From contig CALAGJ010000138.1 of NCBI GenBank assembly GCA_937892395.1, forward strand, positions 1-41,558: a stretch of 41,558 nucleotides of DNA, written 5' to 3'. The notes under the pieces were generated by a model. The model made no database searches, was not told the origin of the DNA, and worked only from the letters and a program-made list of their open reading frames with translations. This DNA is from an uncultured Parafilimonas sp. GTDB lineage: Bacteria; Bacteroidota; Bacteroidia; Chitinophagales; Chitinophagaceae. Made by a program: the position numbers and the translations under genes. Positions 1 through 6,619 of the stretch are shown here, piece after piece (positions within the stretch are counted from its first letter, which is position 1; each line of letters starts with the position of its first letter).

Positions 1-792
1 ATTTTGGATGGTTCACCGCCTTGCAGTAGCTTTTCAATGGCTGGAAACCGTGAAAAGGATTGGGGCAAAGAAAAGAAATTTAGAGAGGGACAAGCAGAAC
101 AAATATTGGATAACCTTTTCTTTGATTTTATAGACCTTGCAAAAATGCTAAAACCAAAAGTTGTAATAGCTGAAAATGTGAAAGGCTTATTGGTAGGAGA
201 AGCAAAGGAATACGTAAGGAAAATTTACAGAGAATTTGACCTTGCAGGATATTATGTTCAACATTTTTTATTAGATGCTTCAAAAATGGGAGTTCCGCAA
301 AAAAGAGAAAGAGTGTTTTTTATAGCAATGAGAAAAGATATTGCTACACCATTTTTGAAAAGCATTGATTTGTTTACAATAGCACCTGAATTAAATTTAG
401 AATTTAATGAGCCTGAAATACCATACAAAGAAATAAGGCAAACACAAGGAAATGAAAGTGCTATTGGATTAAGTAAAATGATAAGCCATTACTGGAAGCT
501 AACAACACCCGGAAATGCAATGAGTGAAAACCACCCCAAAGGAAGCTATTTTAATGAAGTGAAAACTGCACCTGATAAAGTATTGCCAACAATTAGAGCA
601 AATGGATTGCCTTATGATTATGAGATTGAAAGGAGTTTATTTGATGATGAAACTAAAATGGCTGGGAGTTACCCACTGGATTATGATTTTAAAACTAACA
701 AAGTAGTTTATTTAGTTGGAATGAGTGTTCCACCTGTAATGACTGCACAAATAGCAAAACAAGTATATGAACAATGGCTATCAAAAATCTAA
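1..792 (+). CDS. C5-cytosine DNA methyltransferase, 5'-truncated by window edge
   Basis: This enzyme transfers a methyl group from S-adenosylmethionine to C5 of cytosine in a specific DNA site. The open frame runs off the left edge, so the SAM-binding motif I is outside the window and the first in-frame TTG is not a credible start. Visible are catalytic motif IV (DGSPPCSSFS, Cys about 8 residues in), motif VI (AENVKG) and motif VIII (PQKRERVFFIA), then a variable target-recognition segment and a C-terminal motif near VYLVGMSVPPVM. There is no restriction endonuclease beside it, so it is probably an orphan phage or mobile-element methylase used to evade host restriction. The next gene is an integrase on the same strand. 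Confidence 0.93.
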   Translation: MLDGSPPCSSFSMAGNREKDWGKEKKFREGQAEQILDNLFFDFIDLAKMLKPKVVIAENVKGLLVGEAKEYVRKIYREFDLAGYYVQHFLLDASKMGVPQKRERVFFIAMRKDIATPFLKSIDLFTIAPELNLEFNEPEIPYKEIRQTQGNESAIGLSKMISHYWKLTTPGNAMSENHPKGSYFNEVKTAPDKVLPTIRANGLPYDYEIERSLFDDETKMAGSYPLDYDFKTNKVVYLVGMSVPPVMTAQIAKQVYEQWLSKI

Positions 793-935
793 TGGCTGCG
801 GAGCAGACAAAGAGGGAGGGAAAATTTTTAATACTTTTTTCTATCCTGAACTTCAATCGAAGCACGTCCGCCCGCTTGCTACTAACATACAATATGTACG
901 ATTGCTTTATAATTAACTGATTTAAAACAATTTGT

Positions 936-1763
936 ATGAATATTTCTGAACACATAGGAAACTTTAAGCAGGAAATGAAGCGTAGGAATTTCGCACAAAA
1001 TACAACCGATAATTATGTTAGCTGCTTAAATGTTTTCTTTGGTAAATCTAAAAAAGATCACCCAAAAAACATAAACGAAAAGGATATTAAAGAATTTTTA
1101 GGGCAGTTTACAGAAGTTAATACACAGCGTAATTATCATAGTGCAATTAAAAAATTCTATGATGTTTGTATAGGGCAAACTGATAAGTTTAAATATATTC
1201 CTTATGCTCGTAAAAATGAAAAACTGCCAATAGTTTTAAGTGTTCAGGAAATTCAGAAAATGTTTTCTGTTTGCGAAAACACAAAGCACAAAGTTATTTT
1301 ATCTCTTCTTTATTCTGCTGGATTACGTGTTTCTGAATTGATAAATTTGAAGTGGTGCAATATTGATCGAAGCAGGATGATTATAAATATTATTGCCGCT
1401 AAGGGTAAAAAAGACAGGCAGGTAATGTTAACCCCTTCAATTGTTCCATTGCTTGAAAAGTACTGGTATGAGTATAAAAGTAAAGTGTATGTTTTAGAGG
1501 GCCAACTTAAAGATCAATACAGCGATAAAAGTGTTGGTGAAGTAGTTAAACAACTGGCAAGTAAAGCGGAAATAAATAAGCGTGTTTACACTCACTTACT
1601 TAGACACTGTTCTTTTACTCACATGGTAGAATCAGGTACAGACATTAATTTGATACAACGATTGGCTGGGCATAGTAATGTAAAAACAACCAATATTTAT
1701 CTTCACACTTCGCACAATTTAATATCTTCAATTCGTTCACCTTTACAAAGTATTACTATATAA
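936..1763 (+). CDS. Tyrosine recombinase / integrase (XerC/D type)
   Basis: A 275-residue site-specific recombinase. The N-terminal SAM-like core-binding domain covers about residues 5-85 and the catalytic domain about 95-270. All six catalytic positions can be seen: Arg131 (AGLRVSE), Lys158 (KGKKDR), His220 and Arg223 (THLLRH), His246 (LAGH) and Tyr255 (NIYLH), so it should be active. It lacks the long N-terminal arm-binding region common in Bacteroidota phage integrases. The start is the ATG after an A/T-rich leader; no Shine-Dalgarno site is visible. It could insert this element, or it may belong to a neighbouring mobile element that has recombined with the phage, because an apparent remnant of a second integrase lies 280 bases downstream on the other strand. 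Confidence 0.95.
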   Translation: MNISEHIGNFKQEMKRRNFAQNTTDNYVSCLNVFFGKSKKDHPKNINEKDIKEFLGQFTEVNTQRNYHSAIKKFYDVCIGQTDKFKYIPYARKNEKLPIVLSVQEIQKMFSVCENTKHKVILSLLYSAGLRVSELINLKWCNIDRSRMIINIIAAKGKKDRQVMLTPSIVPLLEKYWYEYKSKVYVLEGQLKDQYSDKSVGEVVKQLASKAEINKRVYTHLLRHCSFTHMVESGTDINLIQRLAGHSNVKTTNIYLHTSHNLISSIRSPLQSITI

Positions 1764-1772
1764 AATTACCCG

Positions 1773-2099
1773 ATGATTAAACGAATAAAAAAGAAAGCAG
1801 GCCGCAAGGGTATAACCTGGAGTACAGCGCAATTAAAAATATTAAAAAAGCTTTACCCTACAACAGACAATGAAACCATTTGCACTGCAATAAATAGCCC
1901 CGAAATTGATACCGGTGCCATTCGCCGCAAAGCGCAGAAACTTGGTTTGCGAAAAGAAAACTGGATATGGAGCGATGCAGATGAAAAATATCTGCTGAAA
2001 AATTGGGCAAAGTTTACAGCAAAGCAATTAGGCTTACATTTTAAACGAACCCCCGGCGCTGCTTCAATGTGCCATCTGATAAACCCCTTTTCAGGATAA
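1773..2099 (+). CDS. Tandem Myb/SANT-like (homeodomain-like) DNA-binding protein
   Basis: A 108-residue basic protein with two copies of a tryptophan-led three-helix motif: about residues 14-61 (TWSTAQLKILKKLYP ... IRRKAQKLGLRK) and 63-104 (WIWSDADEKYLLKNW ... LHFKRTPGAASM). This layout is typical of small phage and bacterial HTH proteins resembling Myb or GcrA. It follows the integrase by 9 bases and is probably co-transcribed, so it may regulate integration or excision; that role is inference. A single-copy relative lies at 7400-7759. Its 3' end overlaps the leftward integrase-like stump by 59 bases, and the last few residues may have been created by a recombination joint. Confidence 0.7.
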   Translation: MIKRIKKKAGRKGITWSTAQLKILKKLYPTTDNETICTAINSPEIDTGAIRRKAQKLGLRKENWIWSDADEKYLLKNWAKFTAKQLGLHFKRTPGAASMCHLINPFSG

Positions 2100-2256
2100 T
2101 CTTTTTACTCAGCTTTAAATTATCATCATAGAAAATAAAAGTAATCCGCCACTTTTTAGACAATAATTCGGCTTTATCTTCTTTCGCATCGCTTAAATAA
2201 TTATCCGGGTAAACGCTTGTTGCTCCGCAGCGGGTGTTGTTTGGTAAATGGAGCAT
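2041..2256 (-). pseudogene. N-terminal stump of a second phage integrase (probable)
   Basis: A leftward 71-codon frame whose start resembles the N-terminus of many Bacteroidota phage tyrosine integrases: a Pro-Asn then SVYPDNY segment, a basic stretch, and KKWRITFIFYDD followed by a Lys-rich strand. In that family this is the arm-binding domain and about 300 more residues should follow. Here the likeness stops near position 2100, where the frame runs into the antisense of the SANT-like gene. I read it as an integrase cut off by recombination. The family assignment is from memory of the motif. The alternative is a short unrelated ORF. Confidence 0.45.
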
Positions 2257-2276
2257 AAGGGGTTGATTGAATTTTG

Positions 2277-2618
2277 TTAATTCAATCTTATTTGATCAAT
2301 AAAATATCTTTTTAACTTATACTGTTCTGCCCAGCTTGCCATTTCCTCCATTTCTTTTTTATTTTTTTCTTTCGTTTTAATTCTGGAAATAGCCCTTCGT
2401 ATCTCTTGTTGCGCTGTAGATTTTGATTGTATAAAACTAAGTAATTCAAATGCTTCTACCTTTACCAATTGCTTTGTGTATCGCTCTTTCATATCAAGCC
2501 AAAACCTTGTTGCAATTGATTTGCTTTTACCATTACACGTCTGCTCTAAAAACCAAATAATCTGCTGGTGCTCTGTTACCGGATTTCGATAACCAAGCCC
2601 ATCAAAATAAATATTCAT
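2277..2618 (-). CDS. Hypothetical protein, leftward
   Basis: I chose the ATG at 2618, giving 113 residues that begin MNIYFDGLGYRNP. The frame stays open upstream, but the extra residues are a hydrophobic stretch in an A/T-rich intergenic area and are unlikely to be coding. The protein is charged, with a predicted helical, Lys/Glu-rich C-terminal half (about residues 65-105). I do not recognise a family. It lies directly upstream (20 bases) of the integrase-like stump on the same strand, as if the two once formed a leftward lysogeny operon. A TAACTTTG box on the minus strand (2697-2704) could be a -7 element, but no -33 partner is visible. Confidence 0.6.
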   Translation of the reverse strand: MNIYFDGLGYRNPVTEHQQIIWFLEQTCNGKSKSIATRFWLDMKERYTKQLVKVEAFELLSFIQSKSTAQQEIRRAISRIKTKEKNKKEMEEMASWAEQYKLKRYFIDQIRLN

Positions 2619-2718
2619 AATTATTTTATTAAAATTGAGACTTATGTCAAACACAAACAGTATAGCAAGAAATATTTTTTCAGTAAATTTGTCTAACAAA
2701 GTTACTAAAAGATTGGTC

Positions 2719-2735
2719 ACTTTTTTGGAAACTTT
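2719..2735 (+). repeat. 17-base direct repeat, left copy (possible integrase arm site)
   Basis: ACTTTTTTGGAAACTTT, found again without mismatch at 2966-2982. The two copies lie about 100 bases on either side of the tRNA-Gly half-gene, which is the geometry expected of arm-type integrase sites around an attP core. The function is inferred. Confidence 0.6.
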
Positions 2736-2820
2736 ATTTATTTATTTATCACATTTTAAATTGTTTTCATTTCGTGAAATTCAATACTGTTAAAGGTTTC
2801 AGGGTAAATAAAAATCAAAA

Positions 2821-2866
2821 GCGGAAATAGCTCATCTGGTAGAGTGGCAGCTTCCCAAGCTGTAAA
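2821..2866 (+). other. 5' half of a tRNA-Gly(CCC) gene; probable attachment-site core
   Basis: The acceptor 5' strand GCGGAAA (2821-2827), a paired D arm (stems 2830-2833 and 2842-2845, loop with GG) and a complete anticodon arm (stems 2847-2851 and 2859-2863, loop TTCCCAA, anticodon CCC at 2854-2856) are present. After the variable region the sequence becomes AT-rich, and there is no T arm or acceptor 3' strand, so it cannot fold into a whole tRNA. Phage attachment sites often copy part of a tRNA gene, and flanking direct repeats support that reading. Usually the 3' part is copied; carrying the 5' half is less common. A tRNA gene broken at an element boundary is the alternative. Confidence 0.7.
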
Positions 2867-2955
2867 GGTATATTATATAAGTTTTTATAATATCTAACTT
2901 ACTGATTTATTACAACTTAACTTTTTTGATTCACTCTGTTTTTAGCCGTCCGGTA

Positions 2956-2982
2956 ACTTTTAGAAACTTTTTTGGAAACTTT
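2956..2982 (+). repeat. Overlapping direct repeats, right side (possible integrase arm sites)
   Basis: Positions 2966-2982 match the left copy exactly (ACTTTTTTGGAAACTTT). Just before it, 2956-2970 carries a variant, ACTTTTAGAAACTTT, two bases shorter, so AACTTT recurs about every 10-12 bases. The stretch 2619-3083 holds no gene; it contains these repeats, the tRNA half and the promoter of the next gene. Confidence 0.6.
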
Positions 2983-3010
2983 GGAAAATAGTTTGAAAAT
3001 AATTTATCAT

Positions 3011-3044
3011 TTTGATTGTTGTAACAAAATTGTTCGTATATTTG
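3011..3044 (+). promoter_or_regulatory. Bacteroidota-type promoter for the early region
   Basis: TTTG at 3011-3014 and TATATTTG at 3037-3044, 22 bases apart, match the Bacteroidota -33/-7 consensus (TTTG and TAnnTTTG). Transcription would start near 3050 and reach the HTH gene at 3084. It is the clearest promoter I could find in the window. Confidence 0.65.
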
Positions 3045-3083
3045 TTATGTCAATCAGTTAAGCGAATATAATAAATATCAAAC

Positions 3084-3323
3084 ATGCCTTACAGATTAAA
3101 ACAAGAAATAATAAAAGAGATTCAGCAGGGCGGTACTATCTACGGATTAATTGCAGATGAATTAGAAATAGCGCCCGTTTCATTGCCTGTTATCCTTAAC
3201 AGAAACCACAGAAGATTAACAGAGTACGGCAACTTAAAGTTGATTTCTAAGTACCTGAAAAAGCCCATTGATACCCTTGTTGAACAAGTAAGTAAAATAG
3301 AAGCTGCCTCAGCAACAGCGTAA
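3084..3323 (+). CDS. Small HTH (Cro/XRE-like) DNA-binding protein
   Basis: A 79-residue protein with a helix-turn-helix-like centre: LIADELEIAPVSLPVIL (about residues 23-39), then a Leu/Ile-rich helix ending in PIDTLVEQV. The residue pattern fits small Cro- or XRE-type regulators, though the fold is somewhat divergent. It is the first gene after the attachment-like region and has its own promoter, so an early or lysis-lysogeny regulator is plausible. Confidence in coding is high, in function moderate. Confidence 0.7.
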   Translation: MPYRLKQEIIKEIQQGGTIYGLIADELEIAPVSLPVILNRNHRRLTEYGNLKLISKYLKKPIDTLVEQVSKIEAASATA

Positions 3324-3441
3324 AGATTGCGCCCCGAATGTGAATAAAAGCAAAAGAAAAAAAGTAAGGCTAAGGAAGCAGAGGAAGAAATGATAAGGAT
3401 TCATCAAAATTATTTATTTAACCGCTTTAAACCGAAATAAC

Positions 3442-3750
3442 ATGTTACAGGAACAAAAGAAACTTCTTTACAAAGCAGTAGGCGCTTTAGAACTTGCTGA
3501 GAACGCAATCGATGTTCAGGAGAAAGAATTTTACTTAATAGCCTATTCTGAAATAATTGTTGAGCTTATTAAAAAGCCAATGGAACGGGCACTTGGTTTA
3601 CTGCCTGGCAATGAAAGCAACGCCCGGCCAATTTGCGCCGCATCTGATAACCTTAACGAAGTTATTAAAACCGCTAACGCTCACGTTAATCCTGTCTTTG
3701 CAAATCTTCTGAACGATCACGCTGCGCAACTCGAAACTATTCCTTCATAA
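3442..3750 (+). CDS. Hypothetical early protein
   Basis: A 102-residue, mostly helical, Ala/Glu/Leu-rich protein with no motif I recognise and no signal peptide. It begins MLQEQKKLLYKAVGALELAEN. The ATG follows an A-rich stretch in the style of the other left-part genes. It lies between the HTH gene and a small membrane protein gene, probably in one early operon. Confidence 0.7.
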   Translation: MLQEQKKLLYKAVGALELAENAIDVQEKEFYLIAYSEIIVELIKKPMERALGLLPGNESNARPICAASDNLNEVIKTANAHVNPVFANLLNDHAAQLETIPS

Positions 3751-3764
3751 ATAAAACCTCAACC

Positions 3765-3959
3765 ATGCAAACGATTATTGCCTTCGTTATTATCCTTCCA
3801 CTTGCTTTATGGGCCGTTGATTTTTACATTTCAATGGAACGCAAAAGAAAAGCCGGTTATGAGTTTAATATTAAAGAAGGTTACGACGCAACACTGGAAA
3901 GTGAAGAAGAAGCAACGTATTGCGATGATGGTATTATGGTCGAAATCTTAAACGCTTAA
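3765..3959 (+). CDS. Small single-pass membrane protein
   Basis: A 64-residue protein: one hydrophobic helix at about residues 3-23 (TIIAFVIILPLALWAVDFYI), a basic KRK anchor after it, then an acidic soluble tail. The charge pattern suggests the N-terminus faces outward and the tail is cytoplasmic. No family is recognised. Two more membrane or exported proteins follow directly, so this is a small envelope-targeted early cluster. Confidence 0.6.
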   Translation: MQTIIAFVIILPLALWAVDFYISMERKRKAGYEFNIKEGYDATLESEEEATYCDDGIMVEILNA

Positions 3960-3961
3960 TC

Positions 3962-4060
3962 ATGGGCCAAACACTATCTGCGGCAATATATATGATTGCT
4001 GCAGCCGGGATCTTCTTAATAATCCGCAACTGTTATAACGAATATAAAAACGACAAATGA
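3962..4060 (+). CDS. 32-residue membrane microprotein
   Basis: The ATG lies 2 bases after the preceding stop. The product starts MGQTLSAAIYMIAAAG, is hydrophobic across about residues 6-21, and ends in a basic, Asn/Tyr-rich tail. Its TGA overlaps the ATG of the next gene (ATGA at 4057-4060), a typical translational-coupling arrangement that supports it being real. Confidence 0.55.
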   Translation: MGQTLSAAIYMIAAAGIFLIIRNCYNEYKNDK

Positions 4061-4476
4061 AACTCACTATCGCTTTACTGTTCATTTCGCTGACAACTAA
4101 CGCACAGATATATTTCGGCGGCGGTGGCGGGGCCGTAATAAACAAAACCGGCTATGATTTGCTACTTCATTCGGTTGTTGGTTATACTCAATCAAACCTC
4201 TTAATAGAAGCAGATTTACACGGCTCATTATCCGGTACAATAGCGCCTTCTTTCAATGCCGGTGTTAAATATGATTTCAGCGAAAGCGCAGGGATTCATT
4301 TACTTGGCGGAGTAACAAACGATCTTGATTACACAGTGAAGCCGGTAACATTTAAAAGTAATTTATACGGTTCGGTAACAGCAAGATTGTGGGTTAATAA
4401 AGTAATGTTTCAAACAACGTATTTCAATAAATCCTGGTACTGCACAATAGGCATTATAGGGTTTAAAAGAAGTTAA
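4057..4476 (+). CDS. Outer-membrane beta-barrel-like protein with signal peptide
   Basis: A 139-residue protein. Residues 1-16 form a signal peptide (MKLTIALLFISLTTNAQ, cleavage after NAQ, typical of Bacteroidota). A Gly-rich stretch (GGGGG near residues 21-25) and alternating polar/apolar strands follow, ending in an aromatic-rich C-terminus (YCTIGIIGF). This is the composition of a small 8-stranded barrel. An exported barrel in an early phage operon suggests host-surface modification such as superinfection exclusion or receptor masking; that is inference. A terminator follows at 4490. Confidence 0.7.
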   Translation: MKLTIALLFISLTTNAQIYFGGGGGAVINKTGYDLLLHSVVGYTQSNLLIEADLHGSLSGTIAPSFNAGVKYDFSESAGIHLLGGVTNDLDYTVKPVTFKSNLYGSVTARLWVNKVMFQTTYFNKSWYCTIGIIGFKRS

Positions 4477-4489
4477 GGGTAATTTCAAT

Positions 4490-4522
4490 TAACCCTGTAT
4501 TTCTATGCGGGGTTACATTTTT
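4490..4522 (+). terminator. Rho-independent terminator
   Basis: An 8-bp stem (4490-4497 with 4508-4515, one G-T pair), a 10-base loop, then a T run at 4518-4522. It lies 14 bases after the beta-barrel gene and should end the first early transcript. Confidence 0.7.
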
Positions 4523-4626
4523 AAAAACAAAGTTCTTTAAAAATATAGCAGAACAACCGATAGGAGTTTTGCAGGTGGTTTGATAAGCTGCGAACACAAG
4601 CCACATATTTTATTTCATAACCAAAC

Positions 4627-4673
4627 GGGGCCAGTATTAAATATTAGTGTGTGCGCTGGCCCCAAAAATTTTT
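4627..4673 (+). terminator. Strong hairpin, possibly terminator or leader structure
   Basis: GGGGCCAG (4627-4634) pairs with CTGGCCCC (4656-4663) around a 21-base loop, followed by AAAAATTTTT. It could terminate in either direction or structure the 5' leader of the recombination operon, whose first small ORF begins 4 bases later. Confidence 0.5.
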
Positions 4674-4676
4674 CTT

Positions 4677-4763
4677 ATGAAAGATTTACTTAACGGCTTA
4701 ACGAAATCACAGCAGGAATGGCTGCTGTTGAATATCCTCTTAATTCAAAATAAAAAAAAGTAA
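4677..4763 (+). CDS. 28-residue ORF ahead of the ERF gene
   Basis: A short frame (MKDLLNGLTKSQQEWLLLN...) that ends one base before the ERF start codon. It has an amphipathic helix-like composition and no known family. The tight spacing suggests a leader peptide or coupled microprotein; it could also be chance. Confidence 0.4.
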   Translation: MKDLLNGLTKSQQEWLLLNILLIQNKKK

Positions 4764-4764
4764 A

Positions 4765-5349
4765 ATGGAAAAAAGCGCCTCAATCGCCGCAATAGCGAAA
4801 GCCTTAATAACCTTTCACGTAAAGGTTGAATCCGTAAAGAAAGATGCTACAAACCCTTTCTTTCATAGCAAGTATGCAAGCTTGTCAAACATACTTGAAA
4901 CCATACAGATGCCATTAAACGAAAGCGGATTATCATTCGCCCAGTTCCCTTGCGGAGATAACGGCCTAACAACAATTTTAATGCACGCTGATAGCGGAGA
5001 ATTTTTACAGTCAGATTATTTCATGGCACCAACCAAAAACGATCCACAAGGCAAAGGCAGTGCTATCACTTACCAGCGACGTTATGCCCTTGCTTCTGTA
5101 TTGGGGTTGAATATTGAAGAAGATGACGACGCAAATAAAGCATCTCAGCCGCCAACACCAACAAGTAAGCTGGTTGATAAAAACCAAACATCAAATGAAC
5201 TTCCCTGGCTAAATGAAAATACAAAAGAGTTTACCGGCGCTGTTGCAAAAATGAAAGAGGGTAAAAGTAGTATTGAAAAGCTGAAGAAGTTTTTCAGGAT
5301 TTCAAAAGCTGTTGAAACAAAATTGATAGAACAATCAAAAGCTGCTTAG
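4765..5349 (+). CDS. ERF-family single-strand annealing recombinase
   Basis: A 194-residue protein of the ERF superfamily, phage proteins that bind single-stranded DNA and anneal complementary strands during recombination and genome circularisation. The family signatures are clear: NPFFHSKYASL at about residues 30-40 and GKGSAITYQRRYALASVLGL at about 96-115, followed by an acidic EEDDD run and a variable C-terminal tail. The length is usual for the family. It opens a recombination and replication operon that includes NinB- and NinG-like genes, consistent with this role. Confidence 0.9.
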   Translation: MEKSASIAAIAKALITFHVKVESVKKDATNPFFHSKYASLSNILETIQMPLNESGLSFAQFPCGDNGLTTILMHADSGEFLQSDYFMAPTKNDPQGKGSAITYQRRYALASVLGLNIEEDDDANKASQPPTPTSKLVDKNQTSNELPWLNENTKEFTGAVAKMKEGKSSIEKLKKFFRISKAVETKLIEQSKAA

Positions 5350-5351
5350 CC

Positions 5352-5723
5352 ATGTACTACTGCAACTCATGCCAAACAAACTTTAAAGCACTCATTACGC
5401 AAGATGATGAAGTGGGCGAAGAGAGCTATTCGTTTTGCCCTAATTGCGGATCGGATAATTACTGCGAAGGTTCAGGCCCGGAAAAGCCTAAGCATAAAGT
5501 TTTCATTGAACAGCGTAAAGAAAAAGCTTTTGATGTTGAGGCATGGAGAGCAAAGAAAATAGCAGAAGAAAAAGCACAGGATGAACGCATAGAAGCATAC
5601 CAAAGGGTTTACGCTGAACAAGGGCCGGAAGCTGCGCAACAAATGTATTTTTCAAATTATAATCCGGTGATGATAGCGCAGCAGAATAATGAAATTAATG
5701 CAGTAATAATAGAAAAAGTTTAA
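5352..5723 (+). CDS. Zinc-ribbon protein
   Basis: A 123-residue protein with an N-terminal zinc ribbon: CNSC at residues 4-7 and CPNC at about 29-32. The remainder is a charged helical region rich in Glu, Ala and Gln. It starts 2 bases after the ERF stop and its stop overlaps the next start. A DNA-binding accessory of the recombination operon is plausible; the specific function is unknown. Confidence 0.7.
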   Translation: MYYCNSCQTNFKALITQDDEVGEESYSFCPNCGSDNYCEGSGPEKPKHKVFIEQRKEKAFDVEAWRAKKIAEEKAQDERIEAYQRVYAEQGPEAAQQMYFSNYNPVMIAQQNNEINAVIIEKV

Positions 5724-6151
5724 TGGATTTCATTCTCCATATTAACCACTCAGGCATACAAAATAAATCTACTGTTCGCAATTCGTTTGCAGCATTAACA
5801 GAGGGTAAATATTTGGTGCGGATTGAGGCTTTTAAAAAGCGATCACTAAACCAAAATGCTTACTACTGGGGCATTGTAGTACCAATGGTTAAACAGGGGC
5901 TAAAAAATATAGGCTACAATGAAGTAAAGACAAATGATGATGCGCATGAAATTATGAAGCATCTGTTTTTAAAGAAGTCAATGAAGAATGAAAGCAACGG
6001 CGATGAAATAATATTAGCGGGTAGCACGGCAGATTTAAAAACGGTTGCTTTCAATACTTTTCTTGGAGAAGTCTGGCAGTGGGCTGCAGAATATTTGCAA
6101 ATACAAATCCCGGCACCAAATGAACAAACGGTAATGTTTCAAAATGTGTAG
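5723..6151 (+). CDS. NinB-like recombination protein
   Basis: A 142-residue protein with features of the NinB/Orf family, phage recombination mediators that bind single-stranded DNA: KKRSLNQNAYYWG at about residues 38-50 and, later, STADLKTVAFNTFLGEVWQWAAEYLQI, comparable to the C-terminal half of lambda NinB. Similarity is by motif, not by alignment. It overlaps the zinc-ribbon gene by one base (TAATG) and lies between ERF and NinG-like genes, which fits. Confidence 0.6.
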   Translation: MDFILHINHSGIQNKSTVRNSFAALTEGKYLVRIEAFKKRSLNQNAYYWGIVVPMVKQGLKNIGYNEVKTNDDAHEIMKHLFLKKSMKNESNGDEIILAGSTADLKTVAFNTFLGEVWQWAAEYLQIQIPAPNEQTVMFQNV

Positions 6152-6356
6152 CTCCAATAAAACCATATTCACCCTGCATGAAGCTGAATCAGCTATTAAC
6201 AGGAATAAAAAAGCCCGTAAAAGATACAGGCGTGAAATAAGGTTTTATTACTGCAAATATTGTAAAGGATGGCACTTAACTAAAGCTGAGTTAGTAGAAG
6301 AAACGAAGCCGGTAAAATTGATTTTCACTAACAAATGGAATGAACTTTTAAAATAA
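6144..6356 (+). CDS. Small CxxC/WH zinc-finger-like phage protein
   Basis: A 70-residue basic protein. Its centre, YYCKYCKGWHLTKA (about residues 35-48), is a recurring motif in small phage proteins and probably binds zinc with help from the His. The start overlaps the NinB-like gene by 8 bases. Function unknown; nucleic-acid binding is likely from the charge. Confidence 0.65.
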   Translation: MCSSNKTIFTLHEAESAINRNKKARKRYRREIRFYYCKYCKGWHLTKAELVEETKPVKLIFTNKWNELLK

Positions 6357-6360
6357 AAAT

Positions 6361-6591
6361 ATGAGAGATATTAAATGCCCTTATTGTAATGCGGATAATG
6401 ATGTAAATCACGATGATGGCTATGGTTACGAAGAAAATACACTACATCAACAGGAGTGTGGTAATTGCGGGAAAATTTACACATACACAACTTCTATTTC
6501 TTTTTACTATGAATCTCATAAAGCTGATTGTCTAAATGATGGCAAGCATAATTACCAGCCAACAATTACTTGCCCAAAGTTTTTTGTATAA
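6361..6591 (+). CDS. Small zinc-ribbon protein
   Basis: A 76-residue protein with CPYC (residues 6-9) and CGNC (about 33-36) forming a zinc ribbon, and another Cys near the C-terminus. It lies 4 bases after the preceding gene. It is one of three adjacent putative zinc-binding genes and no specific role can be named. Confidence 0.65.
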   Translation: MRDIKCPYCNADNDVNHDDGYGYEENTLHQQECGNCGKIYTYTTSISFYYESHKADCLNDGKHNYQPTITCPKFFV

Positions 6592-6619
6592 TAAAAACTA
6601 AAAGAAAGGTTAAAGAGAA

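Noticed and set aside
792..920. 42-codon frame after the C5 methyltransferase (TAATG overlap)
   Set aside because: Irregular composition, no recognisable protein features; probably an A/T-rich spacer.
695..955. Leftward 86-codon frame
   Set aside because: Overlaps the end of the methyltransferase and start of the integrase; composition looks like antisense of coding DNA.
3341..3394. Very basic 17-codon GTG frame
   Set aside because: Lys/Arg-rich because of an A/G-rich spacer; no evidence for translation.
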